Below, piece by piece: positions 25,401 through 35,413 of a DNA stretch of 64,000 nt (position 1 is the first letter of the stretch; each line of letters begins with the position of its first letter). Source of the DNA: Mycobacteroides immunogenum. GTDB taxonomy: Bacteria; Actinomycetota; Actinomycetes; Mycobacteriales; Mycobacteriaceae. The DNA is taken from NCBI RefSeq assembly GCF_001605725.1, contig NZ_CP011530.1, positions 3,720,001 through 3,784,000 of the forward strand, written 5' to 3'. Made by a program: the position numbers and the translations under genes. The notes under the pieces were generated by a model. That model did no database searches. It was given only the letters and a program-made list of their open reading frames with translations, and was not told where the DNA came from.

Positions 25401-27122
25401 ATGGCGACTTTGGCTGCGCCCGATCCTGCGCGCAGCCCCGGTGAGGCCTACCGCTACATGCATCGGCGGCGCCAGGTCATCATCGATTCGGCACGCCAGC
25501 ACCCACTAATCCGCCTGTGGGACAAGAACATGAAGTTCATCGGCGTTGTTGCCGCTGAACAAAAGCTAGACGCCGAAGAGATGATTCACGCGGCCGGGCA
25601 GGGCTCAATCACGCTGCTCGCAAACGACTGGCTGACCGAGTTCATTACCCGCGATGTGCGCGCCGAAGAGGACTTGCACATCACCATCGACCCCAACCCG
25701 ACCAAGCGCACGTGGCGCACACGCTGGGGCGGCAAGGTCGAGTCGGTCAACATCAAGCGCACCGCTGACGGTGTGCATCTGGTCGAGCTGCAGCTCATCC
25801 ACAACCGCAAGCACCTGGAACACATTCTCCTAGGAGCAAATCCGTTCTTTCCGCCGGAGGTCCAGCAGCCCAAGATGTGGCTACTGCCGGGCAACACCCG
25901 CACCATCTGTGCCACAACACTGTTCGTGAACCTGGCCCGCCAGTACATGCCGGGGCTCAACATCATTACCAACATCGCCAACCCGGCGGTGTGGCTGGGC
26001 ACCAAGCTCACCAACCTGAGCCCGCTTGACTGGCCGGTGCAGGTCGCTTTCGTCAACCCGTTCCTGGATCAGTCGCGGCTGAGCTTTGTGACCTCGCGCT
26101 GGACCGACGCACACAGTGTCTTCGATCCGATTCTCAAGGACGCCGGGTGCATCATTCGCGCCTATACGTGGCTGACCGAGGATGAGGACTCGCCGCACAC
26201 CGAGCTGTCTGAACTGCTCGGCAACAACATCCTGACCCGACCGACGCGCAATTGCGTTGTGCTTGCGGTAGAGGATAAGTCGGGCGTTACTGGCCCGACC
26301 GGCACCGCCATCGACGGTGTGATCAACCTGGTTGGCTCCCTTGCTGACGACATGATCACCGAGACGGTGTTTCCGGTCGATGCCGACCACGATGGCAAGA
26401 CTGACCCGTTGTTCCGGAAGTGGCTCAAGGTGGCCCCGGCGCCGCCAACCGTGATCTTCCGCGATACGGAGCATTCGGCGATCATCGACGCCGTCAGGGC
26501 GGTGCACAAGGCCAAAGCCCGCACCATCATGACGGGCTCCAAGTCGCCGCAGATTGTGAACCAGCTCCAGACATTTGGAATCAAGTACGCACTTTCAGAG
26601 TTGTCCGCCCTGCTCGCACAGGGACCATTCGCCGCACAGACGCCCGGCACGCCTGGCCTTGAAGAGCTTTATCAGGGACAGCTCGACAACAGCCTCCTTG
26701 CATATCAACGCTTTACGGACATCAAGCGCGTATTCCAAATGGGCACACACGCTTTCCTTGAACATTGGGAAGCAGGGTCAGGGTCGGCGTACACCGTTTC
26801 GGGCATCAAATCGCTACGCGATGGCCATTGGAAAACACGGCCTTACACCAGCTTTAAGACAAACGTCGTCAACGGCTACCCCTGGCTTGTGCACTACGAC
26901 TTCGCACTAGGCGACCGCCTGGGTTTTGAGCTGGTCGACGTGATCCACACCGATCAGTGTTCGGCGATCCGGATGGCCTACGACGAGACCACCCCGCTGC
27001 AATACGGCCTGTCAATCGGCATGGACGGCGAGGAAGAGGACCCCGCCGCCAAGGGGATGCGAACACTGCAAGCGGCCTGGTCAGTCGTCGGAATGCTCAT
27101 GGGAAGTGGAGACGAATTCTAA
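25401..27122 (+). CDS. Minor tail protein (tail-tip hub, Tal-like)
   Basis: 573 residues starting right after the preceding stop. The order of beta-rich segments (HLVELQLIHNRKHLEHILLG, later VFRD-type strands, C-terminal LGFELVDVIHTD) is that of the Siphovirus gp37-like minor tail family that follows the Dit gene. It probably closes the tail tip before ejection. Confidence 0.78.
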   Translation: MATLAAPDPARSPGEAYRYMHRRRQVIIDSARQHPLIRLWDKNMKFIGVVAAEQKLDAEEMIHAAGQGSITLLANDWLTEFITRDVRAEEDLHITIDPNPTKRTWRTRWGGKVESVNIKRTADGVHLVELQLIHNRKHLEHILLGANPFFPPEVQQPKMWLLPGNTRTICATTLFVNLARQYMPGLNIITNIANPAVWLGTKLTNLSPLDWPVQVAFVNPFLDQSRLSFVTSRWTDAHSVFDPILKDAGCIIRAYTWLTEDEDSPHTELSELLGNNILTRPTRNCVVLAVEDKSGVTGPTGTAIDGVINLVGSLADDMITETVFPVDADHDGKTDPLFRKWLKVAPAPPTVIFRDTEHSAIIDAVRAVHKAKARTIMTGSKSPQIVNQLQTFGIKYALSELSALLAQGPFAAQTPGTPGLEELYQGQLDNSLLAYQRFTDIKRVFQMGTHAFLEHWEAGSGSAYTVSGIKSLRDGHWKTRPYTSFKTNVVNGYPWLVHYDFALGDRLGFELVDVIHTDQCSAIRMAYDETTPLQYGLSIGMDGEEEDPAAKGMRTLQAAWSVVGMLMGSGDEF

Positions 27123-27595
27123 TGTATGTCAACGGTACTCACGAAGGCGCGGCCATGGGCACCGACCCACGGGTTAGCGGCGCCCCCGCCGAACACCTGC
27201 ATAACGCCAACGTGGCTATGCACCAGATAGCCAGCGCGTTGGTGGCGGTTGGCATGCGCGACGGCAAGACACTGGACCTGTCCTACCTGGCGCCGATGAT
27301 CGCGTACCACCTTGCGCTGCGCGGCTTCCGGCTTCACCAAGACGAAGCGCTGATCAAGAGTCGCCGCGTCGAAGGCGCCCAACATGAGGCCGCCTTGGAG
27401 TGGGTCGGCATCAACGCACCCGACGACATACGGGACGAAATCGACACGGCTACAACGTCACAGGACATCGAGAACCTTTCAGGCAACGCCAAAGCCTTTT
27501 GGATACGGCAACTCGGCGGCGTGCCCGTCGATGACGCCCCCGAGGGGTGGCATCAGAAGACCCGAATCACATTTGAGGACGGAGGCCAACAATGA
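27122..27595 (+). CDS. Minor tail protein (DUF2744-like), 157 aa
   Basis: ATG 27122 shares a base with the preceding stop (TAATG). The protein has an N-terminal segment with PAEHLHNANVAMHQIASAL and a helical body (DLSYLAPMIAYHLALRGF) seen in small minor tail proteins of mycobacteriophages. Precise role unknown. Overlaps the next gene by four bases. Confidence 0.65.
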   Translation: MYVNGTHEGAAMGTDPRVSGAPAEHLHNANVAMHQIASALVAVGMRDGKTLDLSYLAPMIAYHLALRGFRLHQDEALIKSRRVEGAQHEAALEWVGINAPDDIRDEIDTATTSQDIENLSGNAKAFWIRQLGGVPVDDAPEGWHQKTRITFEDGGQQ

Positions 27596-28701
27596 CCGCA
27601 CCCGCCGATCCGGTACAGGCACAGCTAGGTGACAGGGTGTATCTGGGCACCCGCCTAGCCAATGTGCACTTCTACGGCGACGTGTCCGACATCGATACAC
27701 CCGGCGCCACTACCGCCACTATGGAAATGATCGGCGATGACGCGGTGGTCACCATGGACGCCCTGGTCGGCCCGAAGGGCAATGACGGCGAGATGGCGCC
27801 TGTAGTGCGGATGCAGTACGGCTCACCGATCGACAGCCTCCAAGAGCTTGAAGAACTAGCCAACACCCTGACCGACACCCCCGACGACATCGGCAAGGCC
27901 TGGTGGATCGGCAACCAGGTCTACATGTGGGACGGCACCGGGTTCAAGATCAAGGCAATGGGCACCGCCGGACCGGCCGGGCCTGTACCGAACATCTCCC
28001 CCACCATCGAGTCGATTCCTTGGGCCGAGCAGCTACAGGGGCGCAAGTCCAAGATCACCGTCAGCGGTACCGCCAACAACCCCGGTTGGCATTTCGAGAT
28101 AGCGGCGCCGCAGGGACCTAAAGGCGATAACGCCACCATCGCTGACGCACTCGACTTCGATGACACCTTGCCGCCCACCGGCGGTCAGGTGGTCACCTGG
28201 GACGCCACCAAGAGCAAGTTCGCCTTACACGACCCCAACCCCTTCGCCACACGCATGTACACGATGCCAGAGGCGGCATTCCAGTCGGTGCCGCTGGCGG
28301 TGGGCACCAAGATCCCGATCGGCTCGCGCGAGATTCCCGAACAGACCCAGGAATACAACCTGTGGATTCAGGGGCACCTACGCACCAACGGCGTTGACCT
28401 TGATTTCGACCCGTTCCAGATCGGATGCGAGGTTCGTATCTCTGAGCCGAACACCGATCCCAAGGGCGGCATCCTGGTCGCACGCGGCTTCGGTAACTCG
28501 TCGCAGATGTTGCATATCAGCCCGCACGCGTCGACACCGCAGACGCCCTCGGATGCCATCTCGCCCGACGGTGTCTATGGCCGGTTCCCGCAGGGGCAAA
28601 AGCGCATCCTGACCGTGTTTCTGTACACAGACGGCCTATTCGGCGTCTACAACTTTCAGCCGCGTGACGCGCAGCTGGCCATCCAGGTGATCCCGGTCTG
28701 A
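27592..28701 (+). CDS. Minor tail protein with collagen-like patches, 369 aa
   Basis: Contains short Gly-X-Y-like pieces (GPKGNDGE, GTAGPAGPVP and PQGPKGDN) linking beta-rich domains, and a C-terminal domain with LWIQGHLRTNGVDLDFD and VFLYTDGLFGVYNFQP. This layout is common in actinophage tail fibres/baseplate proteins. Start overlaps the upstream stop; its stop shares one base with the next ATG. Confidence 0.75.
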   Translation: MTAPADPVQAQLGDRVYLGTRLANVHFYGDVSDIDTPGATTATMEMIGDDAVVTMDALVGPKGNDGEMAPVVRMQYGSPIDSLQELEELANTLTDTPDDIGKAWWIGNQVYMWDGTGFKIKAMGTAGPAGPVPNISPTIESIPWAEQLQGRKSKITVSGTANNPGWHFEIAAPQGPKGDNATIADALDFDDTLPPTGGQVVTWDATKSKFALHDPNPFATRMYTMPEAAFQSVPLAVGTKIPIGSREIPEQTQEYNLWIQGHLRTNGVDLDFDPFQIGCEVRISEPNTDPKGGILVARGFGNSSQMLHISPHASTPQTPSDAISPDGVYGRFPQGQKRILTVFLYTDGLFGVYNFQPRDAQLAIQVIPV

Positions 28702-31199
28702 TGGGCTCATTTGACCGGCGCCAAGTCGGGCCACCGCTAACCCACAATCCGAACACCAAGCTGGCCTTCGACAATCCCATGGCCTTCACCAAGGGTGCAG
28801 GTGATGGCATCGACCGATTCATCGAGATGATTGTCGAAGGCATCAAGCGCCTGTTTGGCATCGACCTCGGTGCGCTGGCCTCCGCGCTACAGGGCATAGT
28901 GCTCGGTCCCGGCGCCATCCTCAAGGCCATCGGGGACGCCATTACTAACGGCGTTCGTGGACTTTTCAATGGTGTTCTACCGGCCTCGTGGATCGCCGAC
29001 ATTGCCCAAGACTTGATTGGTGGTGCGGGCGGCTTCACTGATCCGTCAGTGGTCGAAGACAACCCGGAATGGCACTATGACGCCAACCAGAATGGTCACC
29101 TATCCGGTAAGTCGATCTACACAACGGCCGACGGCGTTGAGCATGCCATCAGTATCAAAGAGCCGTTCGAAGTCGCACCCGGCCAAACGGTGGACATTCC
29201 CGCCTCGGTCATGTGGAGTTCTGTCACGGCGTCAGGGGGCTCCAATCCAATCCGACTGGTAATAACCCCATTTGGGCCGGACCGAAGCAAATTGGCCGAC
29301 GTGGTCATCAAACAGATTCAACCGCTGTCGGCTAGTTCGTCGTGGGTACGTACTAGCTTCTCAGGTTCATGGGCCGTCCCCAAGGACGGCTCGGTTAAGT
29401 GGGCGACTGTCACCCTGGTTGTGACTGCAGGCGCCTCAGGCGGTGGCCGCGTGTCCTTCTCGAATGTGCTGCCCCAGATGTCGAACTTGGGCCCAGTGCT
29501 TGGGGCGTTTCGATCCTTCTTTGATGTCATTGGTGGTCAGGCGAATTCGGGTATTGCCGAATTTGAACAGCGGTTCGCGGCGATCACGGCCGACGGCAAG
29601 ATCACCGCGTCCGAACTATTGGGCCTGGTAGGGCTCGGCAACATCCCGACGCTACCCCAGATCAAAATCCAAGATCTGCAAACGACTTTCAATCAGTTGG
29701 GCGACATCTACAACGGCCTGGTGGTGACGCCGATCAATGGCTTCGTCGCTGCTATCGCGAACTGGTTTGGTGTCAACACCAGCAAGACGCAAAAGCTCAC
29801 CACCGGCGGCAATCTAGCTGGCGATGCCATTACCGGGACTATCTCCGATGTGGTGTCAGGCGTCGCCGCTGTGCGTGATGCGCTGACAGCCGGAATGGGC
29901 GCTGTTGGTTCGGGATTCTCCAATAACGACGCCAAGAATCAGGCGATCTACCTACAGCAGATCGCGGCGCAGGCAGCGGCGGCAACCTCGGCGATTCAGG
30001 CACAATACCAGCGTAACCAGGCCACCGCACCCACCGGATTGGCGAGCTATATCACCACATTCGGCGGCTCGGACGGTGCGGCGCTTCCCTCCGAGTTCGT
30101 CGGTTCTGACCTGAAAATCCGCACCGCCAATGGCTATTGCGGCGTCGATGCATCGAAAGTGGACGGCACCTACTACGTCACCTGCAATAAGCAAACCAAC
30201 ACCGACGATGTGCAGACCACGGTAGTAATCGGCGACGCGGGTGGCCTCAATTCCATAGCCACCTACACCCTGTTCAGCTCCGATAGCGGATTTGGCACTG
30301 GTGCATATCTGGCGGTCAGCGGTAACTCGGTACAGGTCGGCAAGTACACCCGCTCGGGTACGGCGTACACCTTCGCCTCTCCATTCATGTCATGGTCGGG
30401 GCCACTGGGGCAGGGCATCGCGGTCACGGCATACCGCAAGACTAATAACTGGGTGCTCGATGTGGGCGGCGACGTCAAGGCCACCGCAACTGACACAACG
30501 GTTCCCACTGGCGCACTCAATCGGTACGGGGCAGGCATTGTGATGATGCGCAAGACCTCCAGCGGCGGATGGTTTTCCGGCAGCTACCAGTACGACTCGC
30601 TGCGATTGGCATCGGTGTTCCTCGGTGACTTCTATGCCAAGGCCACCACCTATAGCGGTGCGCGACTACAACGCGCGACCGGCGCGGCCAACACCGCTGG
30701 ACCGTCGCATCCTTACTCGCTGCCCGGCAGTGGATCTGTCACCGTCACCGGCGCCTGGGGCGCAGGCGCATTCAGCATCGTGGGATTCAGTTCTGACGAC
30801 ATTGTGGCCAACACGGCCAACGGCACCATCACCGTCAACACTTCGGGGCTGTACTACATCGAGCACCGTGACCCCACCTGGACCTGGACGGCTGGTACCG
30901 CCATTGAGCCGTCCGCGTCCGTACTCGACGTGGTGATCAACACCGTCAATCACATCACGCTAGAAGGCGACTACAAGCTACTTGACGGCATCGCCAACAC
31001 CGACACCGGCAGCTGGGGGGTGACCGGCCACACCGGCGTACCGATACCAGCGTTCGTACGTCTCAACGCGGGCGACGTTATCCAGCTGGGGTACACGGTG
31101 ACGCTGAAAAACACCGGCTCGCTGTCACGCACAGGCAATGCCACTTTCACCCTCACAGGGACCGCGCCAGGCCTTCTGGGCATCTATCGGATGGGGTGA
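28701..31199 (+). CDS. Large minor tail protein with C1q-like C terminus
   Basis: 832 residues. Residues 1-110 hold helices similar to membrane-facing segments (IDRFIEMIVEGIKRLFGIDL). Then follow a jelly-roll-like carbohydrate-binding region (about 110-260), a helical spacer with a Gln/Ala-rich coil near 415-440, a lectin-like beta domain (about 450-640) and a final C1q/TNF-like jelly roll (SVTVTGAW to LLGIYRMG, 680-832). It is a strong candidate for the receptor-binding fibre. Domain calls are from strand patterns only. Confidence 0.75.
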   Translation: MGSFDRRQVGPPLTHNPNTKLAFDNPMAFTKGAGDGIDRFIEMIVEGIKRLFGIDLGALASALQGIVLGPGAILKAIGDAITNGVRGLFNGVLPASWIADIAQDLIGGAGGFTDPSVVEDNPEWHYDANQNGHLSGKSIYTTADGVEHAISIKEPFEVAPGQTVDIPASVMWSSVTASGGSNPIRLVITPFGPDRSKLADVVIKQIQPLSASSSWVRTSFSGSWAVPKDGSVKWATVTLVVTAGASGGGRVSFSNVLPQMSNLGPVLGAFRSFFDVIGGQANSGIAEFEQRFAAITADGKITASELLGLVGLGNIPTLPQIKIQDLQTTFNQLGDIYNGLVVTPINGFVAAIANWFGVNTSKTQKLTTGGNLAGDAITGTISDVVSGVAAVRDALTAGMGAVGSGFSNNDAKNQAIYLQQIAAQAAAATSAIQAQYQRNQATAPTGLASYITTFGGSDGAALPSEFVGSDLKIRTANGYCGVDASKVDGTYYVTCNKQTNTDDVQTTVVIGDAGGLNSIATYTLFSSDSGFGTGAYLAVSGNSVQVGKYTRSGTAYTFASPFMSWSGPLGQGIAVTAYRKTNNWVLDVGGDVKATATDTTVPTGALNRYGAGIVMMRKTSSGGWFSGSYQYDSLRLASVFLGDFYAKATTYSGARLQRATGAANTAGPSHPYSLPGSGSVTVTGAWGAGAFSIVGFSSDDIVANTANGTITVNTSGLYYIEHRDPTWTWTAGTAIEPSASVLDVVINTVNHITLEGDYKLLDGIANTDTGSWGVTGHTGVPIPAFVRLNAGDVIQLGYTVTLKNTGSLSRTGNATFTLTGTAPGLLGIYRMG

Positions 31200-31202
31200 C
31201 CA

Positions 31203-32243
31203 ATGTCCTGGTCCCTCAACCCGGCGGTCCCATCAAGACAGCCGGGCGGTAAGTGGTCGACTAGCCCAGTTGCACCGTCGCGGCCGCCAAGTGGTAGGTG
31301 GGTGTGGGTTCCGCGCTCCGGCGCGATCAGCACCAGCATCAACGAAAGCTCCGCCACCCTACTGGCGCGGATGACCGGTGTCTCCGAAGAAGTTGTCCAC
31401 AGCAACGCGACATTGCGTGCGTATCTTGCCGCTTCTGCCACCGAGGCTGCACACACCGCCGCGACGCTGTTGGCACACCTGACGGGACGTATGGACGGCG
31501 TAGGCGAAAGCTCCGCCAGCGCGAGCCTGCGCTACTTCGTGAACGGCACCATGCACGAAATTGGTGACAGCTCAGCAGCACTTACTGCTCACCTCGCCGG
31601 GCATATTGATCACACCGAGGGCGCTTCCGCAGCTCTACTGGCCCACCTTACGGGCTATAGCGACGGGGCGGGATACAGCTCTGCTGGGGCCGCACGCACC
31701 GCAGTCCCAGCCGTACGCACGGATATCACCGTAGTCGGGGCATACGTGTACCCGATACCCGAATGGGCCAATTTCATTGACTGGGCAATGCTTCCCGGCG
31801 GTGGCGGTGGCGGCGGTGCGCAGTTTTCCTTCACCCCGGCGCAGGGCGGGGACGGCGCACAGTGGCTCTTCGGCACGCTATCGCGCGGTTCAACTCAGTT
31901 GCCCTGGGCCACAGGCTCAATAACGGGAACTGTCGGCGCAGGCGGGCAGGCGGGCTCGGGCAGCGGCTCAGGCGGAAATGGCGCAAACACCACCATGACC
32001 GTCAACGGCGCGACCACAACAGCGCCAGGGGCAACCGGGCGCGGCGGTATCGGGACGCAGTCCGGTGACCCCGTCGGCGGAGGCAACGCCAACTCTGGCC
32101 GCGATGTGTCGCTGAGCGGCCAAACATACGCGGGCGGCACCGGTTCTGGAAACACCCCAGGTTCAGGCGGCAGCGGCGGCGGCGCTTTCAGCAATGGCCA
32201 AGCGGGTGCGCGCGGCGAAATTCATTTCTACGCAAGGCAATAA
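31203..32243 (+). CDS. Glycine-rich tail fibre protein with 18-residue repeats
   Basis: 346 residues; 3 bases after the previous stop. Residues 49-160 contain six copies of an 18-20-residue unit (SSATLLARMTG, SNATLRAYLAA, TAATLLAHLTG, SSASASLRYFV, SSAALTAHLAG, SAALLAHLTG). A beta domain with VVGAYVYPIPEWANFID and a Gly-rich region (about 199-340) follow. The glycine-rich end is typical of phage adhesin tips that bind cell-surface polymers. Confidence 0.7.
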   Translation: MSWSLNPAVPSRQPGGKWSTSPVAPSRPPSGRWVWVPRSGAISTSINESSATLLARMTGVSEEVVHSNATLRAYLAASATEAAHTAATLLAHLTGRMDGVGESSASASLRYFVNGTMHEIGDSSAALTAHLAGHIDHTEGASAALLAHLTGYSDGAGYSSAGAARTAVPAVRTDITVVGAYVYPIPEWANFIDWAMLPGGGGGGGAQFSFTPAQGGDGAQWLFGTLSRGSTQLPWATGSITGTVGAGGQAGSGSGSGGNGANTTMTVNGATTTAPGATGRGGIGTQSGDPVGGGNANSGRDVSLSGQTYAGGTGSGNTPGSGGSGGGAFSNGQAGARGEIHFYARQ

Positions 32244-32258
32244 AGAGAGGAAGTCGAC

Positions 32259-32624
32259 ATGACAGCTACAGCAGAAGAAAACCGTGCCGGGTGCGATTTT
32301 GTTACCGGCAGAGGAACCAAGGTCACCGCACACTCTGGCGACCCCGGTGTCACAGGCGCAAACCTGATCGCTACTACACCGCCGTCCGGCACAACCACTT
32401 GGCCCGCCGCTACCGATGGTTCGGGCAGCGACGCGGGGTATGCGGTCTCAACAGGATCGCCTGTAACCCTGGGCATTCCGCCATCAACCAACGTCACGCA
32501 CTACGGCATGTGGAATGGGTCGAAATTCTTGCGCGGCAAGACGCTCGACAACCCAATTGTTGTTGGCGGCGGCGCCACAAATGTCGATATCACCCCAAAG
32601 GAACGATTCAAGGGAGGCCAATAG
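32259..32624 (+). CDS. Minor tail protein, 121 aa
   Basis: AGAGAGGAAG lies upstream of the ATG. The protein is beta-rich (SDAGYAVSTGSPVTLGIPPS, then THYGMWNGSKFLRGK) and ends in TPKERFKGGQ. Similar short proteins close the tail operon in mycobacteriophages and may decorate fibres. Overall family uncertain. Confidence 0.65.
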   Translation: MTATAEENRAGCDFVTGRGTKVTAHSGDPGVTGANLIATTPPSGTTTWPAATDGSGSDAGYAVSTGSPVTLGIPPSTNVTHYGMWNGSKFLRGKTLDNPIVVGGGATNVDITPKERFKGGQ

Positions 32625-32626
32625 CG

Positions 32627-32872
32627 ATGGGAATCATTCAGAAGTACATCACCGACCCAATTCGCAAGGCGGTCGTGGACGAGATTCGTCAGCAGATTCC
32701 GGTGATCGTCAAAGCGGTGGTCATCGCCATCGCCGAAACAGTTGCCAACACTGCGATTTCCGGGGTCGACAAGATCACCGACTCGATACCTGGCGACGTC
32801 GATGACCGGATTATCGACCCACTGGTCGCCAAGGCTACCGCGATGGCCCGCAGGCTGGGACTGGGCCTGTGA
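32627..32872 (+). CDS. Small amphipathic helical protein, 81 aa
   Basis: ATG 32627 lies after GGGAGG. The 81 residues are predicted helical with hydrophobic faces (IPVIVKAVVIAIAETVANTA) but too many charged residues for a clear membrane span. It immediately precedes lysin A (overlap GTGA at 32869). It may be a tail accessory or act with lysis proteins. Confidence 0.6.
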   Translation: MGIIQKYITDPIRKAVVDEIRQQIPVIVKAVVIAIAETVANTAISGVDKITDSIPGDVDDRIIDPLVAKATAMARRLGLGL

Positions 32873-34170
32873 GCTTCATAGAGTTCGACGCCACGCCGCT
32901 GCGCACACGCGAGCAGGTGGCACGCGAAGTGCACGCCGTCGCACTCGATAAAGGTCTCGATGAGCTGGCCAGCGCCATCGCGCTCATGACCATCTCCACC
33001 GAGGTCGGCGCCGACGACGAAAACGGCGAACGTCAATGGTGGTGCCCGGCCAACCCGTCACGTGACGAAGAGACCATGAACTATCCGCACGACTCCACCT
33101 CGGACGACAGCCGCTCATCGGGGTACCTACAACAGCAGCCGGGCCCCAACGGCGAGCCGTGGTGGGGCACCGCCTACGACCGCATGACACTGCCCCGTGC
33201 TGTCGGCATGTTCTTTGACCGGCTCCCCGCCGACTACCGAAGAGCCGTAGACAACCCCGCCCTTGCCGGCCAAATCGCACAGCAAGTCCAGCGCAGCTCC
33301 TACCCCGACCGCTACGCGCAGAAGTGGGCCGAAGCCTGGGAAGTGCTGCGCCGCGCCCTATCCGACGACGAACCAACACCACCCGGAGGCAACAGCATGG
33401 CATGGACAGGCGACCCGATCTGGCTCGAAGACGTTCTGCGCCCGACGCTCGGCGATCGGCTCAAGACGCTGCCCGGATGGCAGAACGCCGGACACGGCGA
33501 CTTCAAAGACATTCGCGGCATCATGTGGCACCACACCGGCAATTCCCGCGAGTCGGCACAGTCCATCCGCAATGGGCGCCCCGACCTGCCGGGTCCGCTG
33601 TCCAACATCCACATCGCCCCAGATGGCACGGTCACGATTGTCGCGGTCGGCGCCTGCTGGCATGCGGGCCAAGGCTCTTACCCATGGCTGCCGACCAACA
33701 ACGCCAACTGGCACATGATCGGCATCGAATGCGCCTGGCCCGACATCGCACCCAATGGGTCCTACGATCCCGGCCAACGCTGGCCTGACGCACAGATCAT
33801 TGCCATGCGCGATGTGGCCGCAGCGCTAACAACAAAGCTCGGTGTCGATGTCAGCCACAACATCGGCCACAAGGAATATGCCGGTGCCGCGCAAGGCAAA
33901 TGGGACCCCGGCAACATCGATATGAATTGGTTCCGAGGCGAAATCGCCAAAGACATGCGCGGCCAATTCGACCCGGTGAAACCGCCCACACCGCCCGTGG
34001 TTGTGCCTCCCTCGGTTCTGCCTGGCCCGGCCAATCCACGCACCGATCGTCAGCTGCTCGTGGAGGTTTGGGAGCAGCTGCGCGGCCCCGGCGGAAACGG
34101 CTGGCCACAGCTCGGCGGCAAGACGCTGGTCGACGCCGTCGCCGAACTCACCGACAAGAAGGCGGCGTAA
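32869..34170 (+). CDS. lysA: Lysin A (endolysin) with amidase domain
   Basis: 433 residues from GTG 32869. Residues about 1-165 resemble the N-terminal lysozyme/transglycosylase-like module of mycobacteriophage lysins (TISTEVGADDENG with E46, then SSGYLQQQPG). Residues about 205-360 are an N-acetylmuramoyl-L-alanine amidase (Amidase_2 type): IMWHHTGNS (H221), SNIHIAPDG, NIGHKEY (H334) and KWDPG (D346). A Pro-rich linker and a short C-terminal helical wall-binding segment follow. It cleaves host peptidoglycan at the end of the lytic cycle. Confidence 0.92.
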   Translation: MSFIEFDATPLRTREQVAREVHAVALDKGLDELASAIALMTISTEVGADDENGERQWWCPANPSRDEETMNYPHDSTSDDSRSSGYLQQQPGPNGEPWWGTAYDRMTLPRAVGMFFDRLPADYRRAVDNPALAGQIAQQVQRSSYPDRYAQKWAEAWEVLRRALSDDEPTPPGGNSMAWTGDPIWLEDVLRPTLGDRLKTLPGWQNAGHGDFKDIRGIMWHHTGNSRESAQSIRNGRPDLPGPLSNIHIAPDGTVTIVAVGACWHAGQGSYPWLPTNNANWHMIGIECAWPDIAPNGSYDPGQRWPDAQIIAMRDVAAALTTKLGVDVSHNIGHKEYAGAAQGKWDPGNIDMNWFRGEIAKDMRGQFDPVKPPTPPVVVPPSVLPGPANPRTDRQLLVEVWEQLRGPGGNGWPQLGGKTLVDAVAELTDKKAA

Positions 34171-34172
34171 CC

Positions 34173-35177
34173 ATGTACATAAGCGGGCAATACGTGGGCC
34201 TTGGCGAGGGCGACGACTCAGCCGAGGTAGGCAAGATCATCGACTTCATCCGATTGAAGTGGAACCGATTCGATGACTCTCTGGCAGCTGGTCGCACCAA
34301 GTTCACTCCGGCATTGACGGCGATCATCACTGAGCTGCAGGGAATTTACGTCAGTGAAGGAAAACTAGCTGCCGGTAGCTTTACGCCTGGTGTGATCAAC
34401 CTGGAGACCAAATACGCTATCGGCTACCTGAAACGCCCCGTGCCCGAGGATAAGCGGCCTGTACTGTTCACGGTCTGCGGAACCGGCGTGCCCTGGTGGA
34501 TCGGCCCCGACGCCGACACCGCACGGGCCGTAGAGCGCAAATATCGATGGCAGCCCATCGGCTACCGCGCTGCCCCATTCCCCATGGGCCGGTCGATTGA
34601 CGAAGGCCGCGAAGAGTTGGTCAACCAAATCACCATCCACCGCCTGCAGGTGGAGCGCTTCGGCGCCGTGTTAGGCGGCTACTCCCAGGGCGCCATCATC
34701 ACCGCACTGGTATGGGAGCGGGATATCAGGCCGGTTACCGGACGGCTGCACTGGGCATACGGCAAGATACTCAAGGCTGTCGCCTGGGGTAATCCCATGC
34801 GCGAAAAGGGCAAAGCCTACGGCGACACCAACGGTCAAGCGCCCAGCCAAGAGTCGCACGGCATCGCCGATGAACTGATGGCCAACACTCCGAACTGGTG
34901 GCGCAACTACGCCCACCAGGGCGACATGTACACCGATGTTGAAGGTGATTCGGGCGAAATGAAGACCTCCATCTACAAGGTGATCATCGGTCAGCGCATC
35001 TTCTCCGGGCCTGATTCCATTCTGGCGCAGGTCGTTGAGATTGTGCAGCGCCCGGCCATTGAACTGATTGCTCTAACCAAGGCCGTGCTGGACGCCGGTT
35101 TGTTCTTCGTCAAACGCACTGGCCCGCATCTGAATTACGACACCGCGCCAGCCGTTGACTATCTACTCCAAGACTGA
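34173..35177 (+). CDS. lysB: Lysin B (mycolyl-arabinogalactan esterase)
   Basis: ATG 34173 lies two bases after the lysin A stop; 334 residues. An N-terminal peptidoglycan-binding-like segment is followed by a cutinase-like alpha/beta hydrolase domain with nucleophile motif GYSQG at 169-173 (Ser171), and later acid and His partners in the C-terminal region. Lysin B releases mycolic acids from arabinogalactan, so it identifies the phage as infecting a mycolate-bearing host. Confidence 0.95.
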   Translation: MYISGQYVGLGEGDDSAEVGKIIDFIRLKWNRFDDSLAAGRTKFTPALTAIITELQGIYVSEGKLAAGSFTPGVINLETKYAIGYLKRPVPEDKRPVLFTVCGTGVPWWIGPDADTARAVERKYRWQPIGYRAAPFPMGRSIDEGREELVNQITIHRLQVERFGAVLGGYSQGAIITALVWERDIRPVTGRLHWAYGKILKAVAWGNPMREKGKAYGDTNGQAPSQESHGIADELMANTPNWWRNYAHQGDMYTDVEGDSGEMKTSIYKVIIGQRIFSGPDSILAQVVEIVQRPAIELIALTKAVLDAGLFFVKRTGPHLNYDTAPAVDYLLQD

Positions 35178-35185
35178 GGTTAGTG

Positions 35186-35413
35186 ATGATTGAGAAGCTG
35201 AAAGAACTACTCACGCCGAAGGTGCGACTGTGGCTGTATGCCGTTGCCGTGGCGCTGTTTTCACTCATGCTCTACTACAACGTCGTTGACGAGAGAGCAG
35301 CTCCGCTGTGGCTGAATCTCATTTCGACGGTGTTCGTAGTCGGCGGTCAGGCGGTCGCGACGGCCCACATTTCACGCGCCGGAACATCGAAGAGTGAAGA
35401 GACCGACCTGTGA
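35186..35413 (+). CDS. Holin, two transmembrane helices
   Basis: 75 residues from ATG 35186 (a GTG three bases earlier is possible). Two membrane helices (LWLYAVAVALFSLMLYYNV and LWLNLISTVFVVGGQAVATA) joined by a short charged loop, plus a charged C-terminal tail: the form of mycobacteriophage holins. Position directly after lysin B supports the call. Confidence 0.8.
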   Translation: MIEKLKELLTPKVRLWLYAVAVALFSLMLYYNVVDERAAPLWLNLISTVFVVGGQAVATAHISRAGTSKSEETDL

